The notes below the pieces were generated by a model. It did not search any database, was not told the origin of the DNA, and worked only from the letters and a program-made list of their open reading frames with translations. A stretch of DNA of 64,000 nucleotides. Source: CAXNKG01 sp964202965 (lineage in GTDB: Bacteria; Acidobacteriota; Vicinamibacteria; Vicinamibacterales; UBA2999). The translations under genes were made by a program, and so were the position numbers. This document shows positions 42,908 to 51,343 of this stretch, in pieces (positions within the stretch are counted from its first letter, which is position 1; each line of letters begins with the position of its first letter). The DNA lies in assembly GCA_964202965.1 (NCBI GenBank), contig CAXNKG010000004.1, forward strand, positions 62,001 through 126,000. The letters are read 5' to 3'.

Positions 42908-45703
42908 TCACGGTGCACTCGTCGGACTTCCACGAATCCGCCGGCGGACTTCTGCCAGAAGCGGGTCTTCGTCGGCCGTTCCCCGGATGGTGAGATACGT
43001 GCGGTATGGCTCGGCAATCCCTGGACTATTCAAGGCTTCGCGGACACGGCCCTGGTAATAGTAAACGGGCGGCAGATAGCCGTACGTGGGCTCCTCGTCC
43101 AGGAAGAGTGCCAAGGCCTCGCCGCGGCGCGTCAGGCAGCGGTCAAACTCAGAATCAGCCTGCGTGAACGCTCCGGCGCCAAAGTACGCGCGCCCGAGAT
43201 CGTAATGGCCGATCCATGTGTCAAGAAGACCGTTGGCCTCGATCAGCGTCTTGATCGCGAGGCGCGGATCTCGATTCTTGAGCGCCGCGTTCGCATTAAT
43301 GATCTTGGCGTAGGCTTGGGGCTCGGCTTGGAGCTCTGAGGCGAGGCTTGTGGCCACTGTGCTAGCCCTGGGCATTTCGCCGGCTTCGACGAACACACGC
43401 GCCGCCAGGAATCGGATCTTCACAGTCTGGCTGTTCGCTAACGCGGTGTCGGCGGCTTCGACAGCCGCGCGCCTTTGGCCGCGCACCAACTGCGCGTATC
43501 CGAGTGCGGCGAACCTGTTGGCGGCTCTGTCTGGGTCCTTTGCCGCGAGGGCTGCGGCGGCGCCTTGCTCAAGAATGCCAACCGCCTCGGACAAACGTCC
43601 TTCGTACAGCGCCAAATCGGCGAGTCCAGCTGCCGCGAAGGAAGCGCCCTGGTCGTTGACCTTCGCCAGTTGCTGGTAGGACTCAGCAGCCTGGGACAGC
43701 TGGCCCCGTCCGAGCTGAGCAAAGGCTGAGGACAGCAAGGCCATCGGGCTCCCCAGTTCCTGCGCTGTTCGCGCCTCCTGTTCCGCGGTTTGAAAATCGC
43801 CCGCATACGCCGCGTACAGCGCGAAATTCAGCCTGTAGAGCGCGCGCTTTGGCAGAATGGCTACGGCGCGCTGAATCTCATCCAACGCCTGAGGCAGGTT
43901 TCGCAGATACGTCAGGCACAGCGCCAGGTTATTGCGCGCTCCGACGTCAGCTGCGTACCGGGCGACGAGATCGCCGTATTCCTTCACGCACGCCTGGTAG
44001 TCGCCGGTGATGTAGTAGAAGAGCCCACGCGTGCGGTACCGTTCGCGCTCGGTCATGCCGTCCACATGACGAACAGCTTCCTTGATGTACCTCTCGGCGT
44101 CCTGCTGCCTATCCAGGTTTCGCGACGCGATAGCCATGCTTGCATGTCCGAGGCCGAAGCTCGGATCCAGGGCTACCGCCCTGGAGAAGCTCTGTAGTGC
44201 CTCATCCGACTTGTTCCGGGACAAGGCATCCGTGCCCTCTGCATACTCACGTACGACTTCTAGTGAGGTGGCGGAAAGCGTTTCCATGGCGAAGCGCTGC
44301 GCGGAGTCTGACGCGTCATCCCCGAGCGCTTCACGAACGGTGGTGACCAGTCTCGTCGCTTCCGACAGGACGCGGTCCTTGTCGGACACCGTCCCCTCAG
44401 CGATCCCGATTACGTCGCCGGTGACCGCCTGAACTGCTCTCACTGAAAGCCTGTAGCCGCCGGCTTGACGTTCCAGAGAACCCGACAGCACCACGCCCAG
44501 GCCTTGCTTTACCGCGATCTGGCGCGCGGCGATCTCATCCAGTTGTTCAGGCGGCGGTACGCCCAGCCGGGGGCCGATGAGCGTGCGGTCATACGCCGTA
44601 ATGAAACCGGCGCCTTCCAGGACGATTCGTAGCACCGGCTCGAGTGTGTGGTCGAACGTGGGGTCGTCAGTGCGGTTCTGGAAGTCCGCGATCACGACCG
44701 AGACCGGCTCGTGCGGGACGGCGGGGGTCGATCTCCATGCGTACCACCAGGCGCCCGCCAAGAGAGCGAACGCCAGCGCGCCCCCGGCAGCCACGGCGGG
44801 AAGTCCGACAACGCGACGCGATCTGCTGGCCGCTGATCGACCCTCGTCTATCTCGATGCGTACGTCCGAGATGTCATGCAGACGGTGCCGCTGGTCCTTC
44901 TGGAGACAGCGGCGCAGCAGCTCCCGGATCCGCGCGGGAGTAGAAGCGGGAAGTGCGTGCCAGTCCGGCTCACGTTCGAGGATCTTCGCAATCGTGTCGG
45001 AGATCGTCTCGCCGCCAAACGCGGAGCGCCCGCTGAGCATTTCGAACAGCACACATCCGAACGCCCAGACATCGGTCCGCCAGTCGACCGGCATTCCCCG
45101 CGCCTGCTCCGGACTCATGTACGCAGGAGTCCCCATGACCGCGCCCAAGCGCGTCGCCGCAGGGCTCGTGATCGTCGGTGATTGCGATAACAGAGTCGAG
45201 GCTTCAGCCTCCGGGTCAGAAGCCTGGACGAGCTTTGCAAGCCCGAAGTCCAGCACCTTCACCGTCCCGTTCGGCCGCAGCTTGATATTGGCTGGCTTCA
45301 GATCACGGTGAATCACCCGCTGTTCGCGGGCGGCTTCGAGTGCCTCGGCAATCTGCCGTGCGACCGGCAGCGCCTCGTCCAATGGCATGGGGCCCTGACG
45401 AATACGATCCTCGAGCGTGCGGCCGTCGACCAGTTCCAGGACGAGCGCCTGCCTGCCGTCCGATTCTTCAAACCCGTAGATAGTTCCGATATTCGGGTGA
45501 TTCAGCGACGCAAGGACTTGCGCCTCCTGCTTGAATCGAGCAAGCCGCTGCGAGTCCGCAGCGAAGACATCTGGAAGGACCTTGATCGCGACATCGCGGT
45601 TGAGCCTCGTGTCGCGCGCACGATACACCTCGCCCATGCCGCCCGCTCCGAGCAGGGCGACGATTTCATAGGGCCCGAGTCTGCTTCCTGGAGCAACTGC
45701 CAC
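42908..45703 (-). CDS. Receptor-like Ser/Thr protein kinase with C-terminal TPR domain
   Basis: The 931-residue protein has an N-terminal kinase domain (about 11-290): glycine loop GAGGMGEVYRA, VAIK (Lys41), HRDLKPANIK, DFGLAK, GTPAYMSPEQ and DVWAFGCVLFEM. One membrane segment follows (about 303-325), then a domain resembling the TolB/adenylate-cyclase-associated region (EPVSVVIADFQNRT, about 332-470), then tandem TPRs to the C-terminus. This architecture is common in Acidobacteria. It starts at GTG 45703 without a clear ribosome-binding site. The 72-bp gap to the convergent upstream gene holds only a short ACAAAGGAC repeat. Confidence 0.9.
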   Translation of the reverse strand: MAVAPGSRLGPYEIVALLGAGGMGEVYRARDTRLNRDVAIKVLPDVFAADSQRLARFKQEAQVLASLNHPNIGTIYGFEESDGRQALVLELVDGRTLEDRIRQGPMPLDEALPVARQIAEALEAAREQRVIHRDLKPANIKLRPNGTVKVLDFGLAKLVQASDPEAEASTLLSQSPTITSPAATRLGAVMGTPAYMSPEQARGMPVDWRTDVWAFGCVLFEMLSGRSAFGGETISDTIAKILEREPDWHALPASTPARIRELLRRCLQKDQRHRLHDISDVRIEIDEGRSAASRSRRVVGLPAVAAGGALAFALLAGAWWYAWRSTPAVPHEPVSVVIADFQNRTDDPTFDHTLEPVLRIVLEGAGFITAYDRTLIGPRLGVPPPEQLDEIAARQIAVKQGLGVVLSGSLERQAGGYRLSVRAVQAVTGDVIGIAEGTVSDKDRVLSEATRLVTTVREALGDDASDSAQRFAMETLSATSLEVVREYAEGTDALSRNKSDEALQSFSRAVALDPSFGLGHASMAIASRNLDRQQDAERYIKEAVRHVDGMTERERYRTRGLFYYITGDYQACVKEYGDLVARYAADVGARNNLALCLTYLRNLPQALDEIQRAVAILPKRALYRLNFALYAAYAGDFQTAEQEARTAQELGSPMALLSSAFAQLGRGQLSQAAESYQQLAKVNDQGASFAAAGLADLALYEGRLSEAVGILEQGAAAALAAKDPDRAANRFAALGYAQLVRGQRRAAVEAADTALANSQTVKIRFLAARVFVEAGEMPRASTVATSLASELQAEPQAYAKIINANAALKNRDPRLAIKTLIEANGLLDTWIGHYDLGRAYFGAGAFTQADSEFDRCLTRRGEALALFLDEEPTYGYLPPVYYYQGRVREALNSPGIAEPYRTYLTIRGTADEDPLLAEVRRRIRGSPTSAP

Positions 45704-45791
45704 AGTTCTGGGTGACCCGATTCTCGATTAGAGCGACTGCCGCCTGTAGCTGACCTTTGTGAGCTGCATGGCTCTCTCTGCGTCTGGTGGC

Positions 45792-46409
45792 CTACCCCGC
45801 GCGGCGCTCGTCGCTGCGGCGCCGCTGCTCGCGCGCGATGTTGACATCGGTCACGCGGGCGCTCAGCAGCCGCTGGAACCTCAGGTAGTAATCGGCCGCC
45901 GACACCACCGCGACGACCAGCACAACCCAGAGCATGGCGTACCCGACCGGCCGGAGCGCGGGCCACGACCCCCACCCCACAATCAGCAGAAGGATGGTCG
46001 CCACCTGCAGCGACATCTTGAGCTTGCCGAGCGGCGAGGCCGGCATCGTAAAGCCCCTGGCATGGGCCAGGCTGCGAAGACCCGTAATGGCGAACTCGCG
46101 CCCGATGATCAGGGCCACCATCCATGCGGGCGCCGCATCGAGCTGGACGAGGGAGATGAACGCCGCGGAGGTGAGGAGCTTGTCGGCGATGGGGTCGAGG
46201 ATCTGGCCCAGCCACGTCACCTGGCGGCGGCGGCGCGCCAGGTAGCCATCCAGCCAGTCCGTGAGCGACGCGAGGCCAAAAATACCCGCGCCGAACAGGT
46301 CCTTCGGCATGCCGGCGATCCGGCGTCCCTCGAACTCGGTCAACAACACCACGACCAGCAGCGGCACCAGGACGATGCGCACAACCGTGAGTGCGGTCGG
46401 CAGGTTCAT
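45792..46409 (-). CDS. pgsA: CDP-diacylglycerol-glycerol-3-phosphate 3-phosphatidyltransferase
   Basis: PgsA makes phosphatidylglycerophosphate, the precursor of phosphatidylglycerol. The 205-residue polytopic membrane protein has the CDP-alcohol phosphotransferase signature DWLDGYLARRRRQVTWLG followed by ILDPIADK, giving the required four Asp residues. Start MNLPTALTVVRIVLVPLL is typical. The C-terminus is Arg-rich and longer than usual. It lies 88 nt upstream of the kinase on the same strand and is divergent from the nucleotidyltransferase gene. Confidence 0.93.
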   Translation of the reverse strand: MNLPTALTVVRIVLVPLLVVVLLTEFEGRRIAGMPKDLFGAGIFGLASLTDWLDGYLARRRRQVTWLGQILDPIADKLLTSAAFISLVQLDAAPAWMVALIIGREFAITGLRSLAHARGFTMPASPLGKLKMSLQVATILLLIVGWGSWPALRPVGYAMLWVVLVVAVVSAADYYLRFQRLLSARVTDVNIAREQRRRSDERRAG

Positions 46410-46456
46410 TGGCGAGCCATTCTACCATCGCCCATCGGGTATGATCGCAGGTCGTC

Positions 46457-47515
46457 ATGAAGGCGATTCTTCTGGCCGGGGGGCAGGGCACCCGCCTGCG
46501 GCCCCTCACGCTGCACACGCCCAAGCCGATCGTGCCGATCTTCGATCGGCCGTTCCTGCGGTACCAGATCGATCTCGTCAGCCAGATCCCCGAGATCGAC
46601 GAAGTCATCCTCAGCCTCAACTATCAGCCGGACCGGATTGAGCAGGTGTTCGGCGACGGCTCCTCGCTCGGGGTGAAGATCCGGTACGTCGTCGAGCCGG
46701 AGCCGCTTGGGACCGGCGGCGCGATCAAGTATGCCGCGCGCGGGGTGACCGGGTCGGTCGTCGTCTTCAACGGAGACGTCCTCACGCAGATCGACCTCGC
46801 CGACGTCATCGCCCTCCACCGGGCGCGCCGCGCCAGGGCGACGATCGTCCTGACTCCGGTCGACAATCCAACGGCCTACGGACTGGTCGAAACGCACGCG
46901 GACGGACGCGTGAAGCGGTTCCTCGAGAAGCCGAAGGCCGACGAGATCACGACCAACCGCATCAACGCGGGCATGTACGTCCTGGAGCCGGACACGTTCG
47001 ACCGGATTCCCGACAGCGTGCCCTGGTCGATCGAGCGCAAGTATTTTCCGTCGCTGGTCGAGCGGAATGAGACCTTCGTCGCGTACGTCTACGAAGGCTA
47101 CTGGATTGATATCGGGACGCATGAGAAGTACACGCAGGTCCATCGAGACATCATGGACGGCCGATTCGCGACCGAGCCCTTCGCCAGCGCACCGGCCTCG
47201 CGGATCGTGTCGGCGCCAGGGGCCTCGATCGCGGCTGAGGCGACGCTCGAGGGACCCTGCTTTATCGATGCCGGTGTCGTGATCGGCGCCGGCGCCCGCA
47301 TCGGACCTCACACGGTGATTGGCCGGGGCGTACGGGTCGGCGAGGGCGCGTGTGTGACAGAGTCCATCGTGTGGCCGGACTGCCGGATTGAATCCGGCGC
47401 GTCGGTGCACCACGCCATCCTCGGCCATCGATGCCACCTGGGCGCGAACGTCACTCTGGACGGCGACGCCGTGCTGGGCGACGACACGGTCCTCACGGCT
47501 CACTCCCGCGCCTGA
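46457..47515 (+). CDS. Sugar-1-phosphate nucleotidyltransferase (mannose-1-phosphate guanylyltransferase-like)
   Basis: The 352-residue protein has the nucleotidyltransferase start MKAILLAGGQGTRLRPLTLHTPKP, EPLGTGGAI, VVVFNGDVLTQID and EKP (FLEKPKADEI), then C-terminal hexapeptide repeats forming a left-handed beta helix (about 255-345). It would make GDP-mannose or another NDP-sugar. The adjacent phosphomannomutase supports a mannose-1-phosphate role. It ends in a TGA that is immediately followed by a 10-bp tandem repeat. Confidence 0.88.
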   Translation: MKAILLAGGQGTRLRPLTLHTPKPIVPIFDRPFLRYQIDLVSQIPEIDEVILSLNYQPDRIEQVFGDGSSLGVKIRYVVEPEPLGTGGAIKYAARGVTGSVVVFNGDVLTQIDLADVIALHRARRARATIVLTPVDNPTAYGLVETHADGRVKRFLEKPKADEITTNRINAGMYVLEPDTFDRIPDSVPWSIERKYFPSLVERNETFVAYVYEGYWIDIGTHEKYTQVHRDIMDGRFATEPFASAPASRIVSAPGASIAAEATLEGPCFIDAGVVIGAGARIGPHTVIGRGVRVGEGACVTESIVWPDCRIESGASVHHAILGHRCHLGANVTLDGDAVLGDDTVLTAHSRA

Positions 47516-47582
47516 ACCCCAGGAACCTCAGGAACTTCAGGCACCCCAGGCACCCCAGGCACCCCAGGCACCCCAGGAACCC
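47516..47582. repeat. 10-bp tandem repeat between the nucleotidyltransferase and phosphomannomutase genes
   Basis: The gap is filled by units of CCCCAGGAAC / CCCCAGGCAC, with four nearly perfect CAGGCACCCC copies in the middle. It begins right after the TGA stop and ends at the next ATG. The last AGGA serves as a ribosome-binding site 4 nt from that ATG. The same CCCCAGGAA word, on the other strand, fills the gap at 63892-63917. Confidence 0.85.
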
Positions 47583-48938
47583 ATGAACATCAACCCCGAC
47601 ATCTTCAAGGCCTACGACGTTCGAGGGCTCTACCCGGCCGAGATCAACGAAGACGTGGCGCGGCTCATCGGCCGGGGCTTTGCGGCCTATCTGGGCGTAC
47701 CGGCGGTCGCCGTCTCGCGCGACATGCGGGTGTCGTCGCCCGCGATCGCCGCCGCGTTCATTCATGGCGTGCGCGAGCAGGGCATCGACGTCGTCGACTA
47801 CGGGATGCTCGGCACCGACATGATGTATTTCGCCGTGGTCCACGACCGCCTCGGCGGCGGCGCGCAGATCACGGCCTCACATAACCCGGGGCGGTACAAC
47901 GGCATCAAGATGGTCCGCGCGGAGGCGCTGCCGCTCAGTGGCGATGCCGGCATCGGCGATATTCGCGACATGATCGCCAACGACCGCCTGCCGCGGCCGG
48001 CGAAGATTCAGGGCAGCCTCACCACGCGCTCGCGGGTGGATCAGTACGTCGAGAAGGTGATGTCGTTCATCGACGCGGCAGCCATCACGCCCTTCAACGT
48101 CGTGCTCGACGCGGGAAGCGGAATGGGCGGACTCGTCGCCCCGCTGCTTTTCGACCGGCTCCCCTGCCGTACCACGCGCCTCTGCTTCGATATTGACGGG
48201 ACATTCCCGAACCATGAGGCCAATCCGCTCATCGAGGAGAACCGCGCCGACATCACCGCCGAGGTCATCCGGCAGAAGGCAGACGTCGGCATCGCGTGGG
48301 ACGGCGACGCCGACCGCTGCTTCTTCATCGACGGCAGTGGGGAATTCATTTCCGGCGACTTCATCACCGCGCTGCTCGCAGAAGCGTTCCTGATGAAGCA
48401 TCCCGGGTCGACCGTGGTGTACGACCTGCGTGCGAGCCATGCGGTCAGAGACACCGCCGCGAGATACGGCGGGCGTGCCCTGATGAACCGCGTCGGGCAC
48501 GCCTTCATCAAACGGCGGATGCGTGAAGAAGATGCCATCTTTGGCGGCGAGGTGACCGGTCACTATTACTTCCGCGACTTCTATTACGCGGACAACGGAT
48601 TCATCCCGGCCCTCCTCATCCTGGAGCTGATGTCCACGAAGGGACAGTCGCTCCGCGAGTTGCTGCAGCCGTTCCGCGAGCGCTATTTCATCTCCGGAGA
48701 GATCAACACCCAGCTGCCCTCGATGCGCGACGTGCCGAAGAAACTGGCGGCCATCGAGGCGCGCTACAAGGATGCCAGGGTCGAGAAACTGGATGGCATT
48801 TCCGTGGACTATCCCGACTGGCACTTCAACGTGCGGCCGTCGAACACCGAGCCGCTCCTGCGCCTCAATCTGGAGGCGGCGTCGCCGTCGATGATGGAGA
48901 AAAAGCGGGACGAAGTGCTGGAGATTATTCGAGGGTAG
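47583..48938 (+). CDS. manB: Phosphomannomutase/phosphoglucomutase
   Basis: This 451-residue alpha-D-phosphohexomutase interconverts hexose 6- and 1-phosphates. Motifs are FKAYDVRGLYP, the phosphoserine loop ITASHNPGRYNGIK, the metal loop DGDADR, GGEVTGHYYF and the C-terminal phosphate-binding RPSNTEPLLRL. The ATG at 47583 is the conserved start; the upstream frame covers the repeat and the preceding gene. Together with the nucleotidyltransferase it supplies a nucleotide sugar, probably GDP-mannose. Confidence 0.93.
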   Translation: MNINPDIFKAYDVRGLYPAEINEDVARLIGRGFAAYLGVPAVAVSRDMRVSSPAIAAAFIHGVREQGIDVVDYGMLGTDMMYFAVVHDRLGGGAQITASHNPGRYNGIKMVRAEALPLSGDAGIGDIRDMIANDRLPRPAKIQGSLTTRSRVDQYVEKVMSFIDAAAITPFNVVLDAGSGMGGLVAPLLFDRLPCRTTRLCFDIDGTFPNHEANPLIEENRADITAEVIRQKADVGIAWDGDADRCFFIDGSGEFISGDFITALLAEAFLMKHPGSTVVYDLRASHAVRDTAARYGGRALMNRVGHAFIKRRMREEDAIFGGEVTGHYYFRDFYYADNGFIPALLILELMSTKGQSLRELLQPFRERYFISGEINTQLPSMRDVPKKLAAIEARYKDARVEKLDGISVDYPDWHFNVRPSNTEPLLRLNLEAASPSMMEKKRDEVLEIIRG

Positions 48939-48977
48939 GGTGGCTTGCCAACCGAAGCTCGCGCAGCGAGCGAAGGC

Positions 48978-49051
48978 TGGAGCGGGCGACGGGAATCGAA
49001 CCCGTGTTCGTGGCTTGGGAAGCCACTTTCTTGCCACTAGAAGACGCCCGC
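48978..49051 (-). tRNA. tRNA-Gly(CCC)
   Basis: On the minus strand the acceptor stem GCGGGCG/CGCCCGC, the anticodon stem GTGGC/GCCAC with loop TTCCCAA (anticodon CCC), and the T-arm ACGGGTTCGATTCCCGT are all intact. CCA is encoded (48978-48980). It lies 39 bp after the phosphomannomutase gene on the opposite strand. Confidence 0.95.
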
Positions 49052-49085
49052 GCGGCCTGACGCTCAGGCATTATCTCATCCCCTT

Positions 49086-49775
49086 CTACCGGAACGAAAG
49101 GCCCGCGCCGGCCACGACCGTTGCCGCCTTCGGGGTCCGTGCCTCCTTGGTCGCCCGTGCCGCAATCATGTGAAAACGGACGTCGAACGAAAACGCGACG
49201 TGGCCGCTCAGGAACCATCGCGCGCCCCCGCCGACATTGATCGCCTGGCGCCGCTGCAACTCGAGCACCTTCTCCCCCACCGTCGACGCCGTGCTGCTGC
49301 TCCCTGACGCGTAGGCGGACGCGGTCGACGTGATGCGCACCTGCCCGACACCGGCACTGACGTAGCTCCAGCCGGTCGACGACCCGAAGTTCAGTGACAA
49401 CTGCGGGGCCAGGATCGTCATCGCGCTCTCGACGTCGGGGCTCGTCTGGCGCGCCGGGGGCGTGGACGCACTGCCGCCGGGCTGCGCGGGGGACGCGCGC
49501 CCGGTGGTACGCGCGAGCGTCGCGCCAATGCCCAGCCGTGCCGGACCCAGGCCCAGCGGATAGACGTGCCCCCCGACGTCCAGGCCGAGGGCCCGCGTCG
49601 GGACGAACGTGCCGCTTGGCAGGACCGGAAAGAAGGTCGCATCCTGCGGCAGACCGGCGATGGCGAGCCGCAGATCGACGATGTACGGGCCGGGTGGCCC
49701 GGGTTCCTGCGCCGCCGTCGTCGACGGTGCCAGGAGCATGCCAGCAAGCCCAATCAGATAGACGCCGAGCGGCAT
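49086..49775 (-). CDS. Probable outer-membrane beta-barrel protein
   Basis: The 229-residue protein has a signal peptide (MPLGVYLIGLAGMLLAPSTTAAQ). Alternating hydrophobic strands rich in Gly, Ser and Thr follow (LGLDVGGHVYPLGLGPARLGIGATLAR, WSYVSAGVGQVRIT, AINVGGGARWFLSGHVAFSFDVRFH), ending in VVAGAGLSFR. This fits a small outer-membrane barrel; no specific family is recognised. A Ser/Ala/Thr-rich loop lies in the middle. It starts 4 nt after the deoC stop and is therefore probably cotranscribed with rpiB-deoC. The ATG at 49775 begins the signal peptide. Confidence 0.65.
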   Translation of the reverse strand: MPLGVYLIGLAGMLLAPSTTAAQEPGPPGPYIVDLRLAIAGLPQDATFFPVLPSGTFVPTRALGLDVGGHVYPLGLGPARLGIGATLARTTGRASPAQPGGSASTPPARQTSPDVESAMTILAPQLSLNFGSSTGWSYVSAGVGQVRITSTASAYASGSSSTASTVGEKVLELQRRQAINVGGGARWFLSGHVAFSFDVRFHMIAARATKEARTPKAATVVAGAGLSFR

Positions 49776-49779
49776 CGCC

Positions 49780-50655
49780 TCAGTAGCCTTTAGGGGTTGC
49801 GGCGGGCTGCTGGCCGCGCGATTCCTGCACGATCCGGACGCCCGCGCTCGCGCCAATACGGGTGGCGCCCGCCGCGACCATCGCCTTCAACCCCTCGAGG
49901 TCGCGCACACCGCCGGCCGCCTTCACGCCCATCTCCTCGCCGACCACGCGGCGCATGAGCGCGACGTCGTGGGCCGTGGCGCCGCCGGGGCCAAAGCCAG
50001 TGGACGTCTTGACGAAGTCAGCACCGGCGGCCTTGGCCAGCGTGCACGCGGTGATCTTCTCCTCGTCCGTCAGCAGGGCCGCTTCGATGATGACCTTGCT
50101 GACCGCGCCGGCCTCCCGGCAGGGGGCTGCCACCGCATCGATGTCGCGCTCGACGACCCGAAGATCGCCTGATTTCAGCGCCCCGACGTTGATGACCATG
50201 TCGATTTCACACGCCCCGTCAAAAATGGCGCGCCGGGTCTCAAAATGCTTCGCGTCGGCCGTCGTGGCACCCAGCGGGAAGCCGACCACCGAGCAGACCT
50301 TGACGCGGCTCGCCTTCAGCAATGTCGCGCAGAGCGACACCCAGGTCGGATTCACGCAGACGCTCGCGAACTCATACTGCGCTGCCTCACGGCACAGTGT
50401 CTCGATCTCGGCTCGCGTTGCATCAGGCTTGAGCAGGGTGTGATCGATCATCTCCGCCACGGTCCCGGCCGACCCGCCCGTGGCGTGGAGACCGAGTCTC
50501 GTCGCCCCCGCCTCCAGGATCTCCTTCAGCCGGTCCGGACAGCATTCGTAGACGAGCGAGTGGCAGCCGCATTGCTCGGGTGCCGCGCCGGCGTTCGCCG
50601 CGGCGAGCTCTTCGACAACGATCTGGATCAGGCGATGAATATCGACGGGCTGCAT
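49780..50655 (-). CDS. deoC: Deoxyribose-phosphate aldolase with N-terminal extension
   Basis: DeoC cleaves 2-deoxyribose 5-phosphate to glyceraldehyde 3-phosphate and acetaldehyde. The core (about 66-290) has IDHTLLKPDAT, ASVCVNPTWV, EIDMVINVGALKSG, the Schiff-base Lys216 in DFVKTSTGFGPGGAT and GVKAAGGVRD. At 291 residues it is about 65 longer than usual. The extra N-terminus is a short amphipathic helix (DIHRLIQIVVEELAA), an Ala/Gly/Pro linker and a Cys cluster (CGCHSLVYECC). This resembles encapsulation peptides of microcompartment enzymes. The ATG at 50655 follows the rpiB stop by 13 nt. Confidence 0.93.
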   Translation of the reverse strand: MQPVDIHRLIQIVVEELAAANAGAAPEQCGCHSLVYECCPDRLKEILEAGATRLGLHATGGSAGTVAEMIDHTLLKPDATRAEIETLCREAAQYEFASVCVNPTWVSLCATLLKASRVKVCSVVGFPLGATTADAKHFETRRAIFDGACEIDMVINVGALKSGDLRVVERDIDAVAAPCREAGAVSKVIIEAALLTDEEKITACTLAKAAGADFVKTSTGFGPGGATAHDVALMRRVVGEEMGVKAAGGVRDLEGLKAMVAAGATRIGASAGVRIVQESRGQQPAATPKGY

Positions 50656-50668
50656 CCGGATGGCACGT

Positions 50669-51301
50669 TCAGGGGCGCCGGTGTTCAAGGTCCCGGATCT
50701 TGGCCAGCCGGCGCATGTACCGGGCGTCGCGCATCGGCGTCGCCAGGAACGTGTCGACGATGGCGAGCGCTTCTTCGGTTGTGACAAGCGTGGATCCGAG
50801 CGCCAGCACGTTCGCGCCGTTGTGCTCGCGGGCATAGCGAGCGAGCGTCTGGGTGACGCACATCGCCGCACGGATCCCGTCTACCTTGTTCGCTGCGATG
50901 GTCGACCCCAGCCCGGCCCCGTCGAGCACGATGCCCGCGTCAGCCTCGCCCCGCGCGACCTGAACGGCGACGAGGGCCGCCGTGTCCGGATAGTCCACCG
51001 GTTCGCTGGTATCGGTCCCGAGGTCGTGGACGGCAATGCCCCGTCCCCGCAGGTGCTGCCGGATCGCCGTCTTCAGGCCCACGGAGGTGTGATCGCCGGC
51101 CACAGCGACGGTGCGGATGTCCGAGGGCGGCGCGAGAGTCGCGATGTCGATGTCGGGCGTGTCGCGCACGACCGAGACACGCCGCGCCTTCAGCGTGTCG
51201 TGCGCGAGCGGCGTGACGTGTCCACCGGCGACCAGCACGACCGTGCTCCCGTACTCGAGCGTTCGCGCGTCGGCCTCGGTAATCATCTGAAACCGCTTCA
51301 T
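50669..51301 (-). CDS. rpiB: RpiB/LacAB-family sugar-phosphate isomerase with N-terminal extension
   Basis: The core (about 63-185) matches RpiB: AVAGDHTSVGLK, DLGTDTSEPVDYPDTA, AANKVDGIRAA and AREHNGANVLALG. It would isomerise a pentose or related sugar phosphate. The usual catalytic Cys segment (C-G-T-G) reads VLDGAGLGS here, with Asp127 at the Cys position, so the substrate or mechanism may differ. About 60 extra N-terminal residues (MITEADARTLEYG, LVAGGHVTPLAHDTLK) resemble the N-terminal module of EutQ-type microcompartment proteins. It heads the operon rpiB-deoC-barrel protein, divergent from hpt with 42 bp between. Confidence 0.85.
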   Translation of the reverse strand: MKRFQMITEADARTLEYGSTVVLVAGGHVTPLAHDTLKARRVSVVRDTPDIDIATLAPPSDIRTVAVAGDHTSVGLKTAIRQHLRGRGIAVHDLGTDTSEPVDYPDTAALVAVQVARGEADAGIVLDGAGLGSTIAANKVDGIRAAMCVTQTLARYAREHNGANVLALGSTLVTTEEALAIVDTFLATPMRDARYMRRLAKIRDLEHRRP

Positions 51302-51343
51302 CGACGACGTATGTTACTGTGATTCGCGGTCGTCGTGGCTCCC

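Noticed and set aside
49780..51301. A full bacterial microcompartment locus
   Set aside because: No BMC-domain or pentameric vertex protein is encoded in the window; only the enzyme extensions suggest a link.
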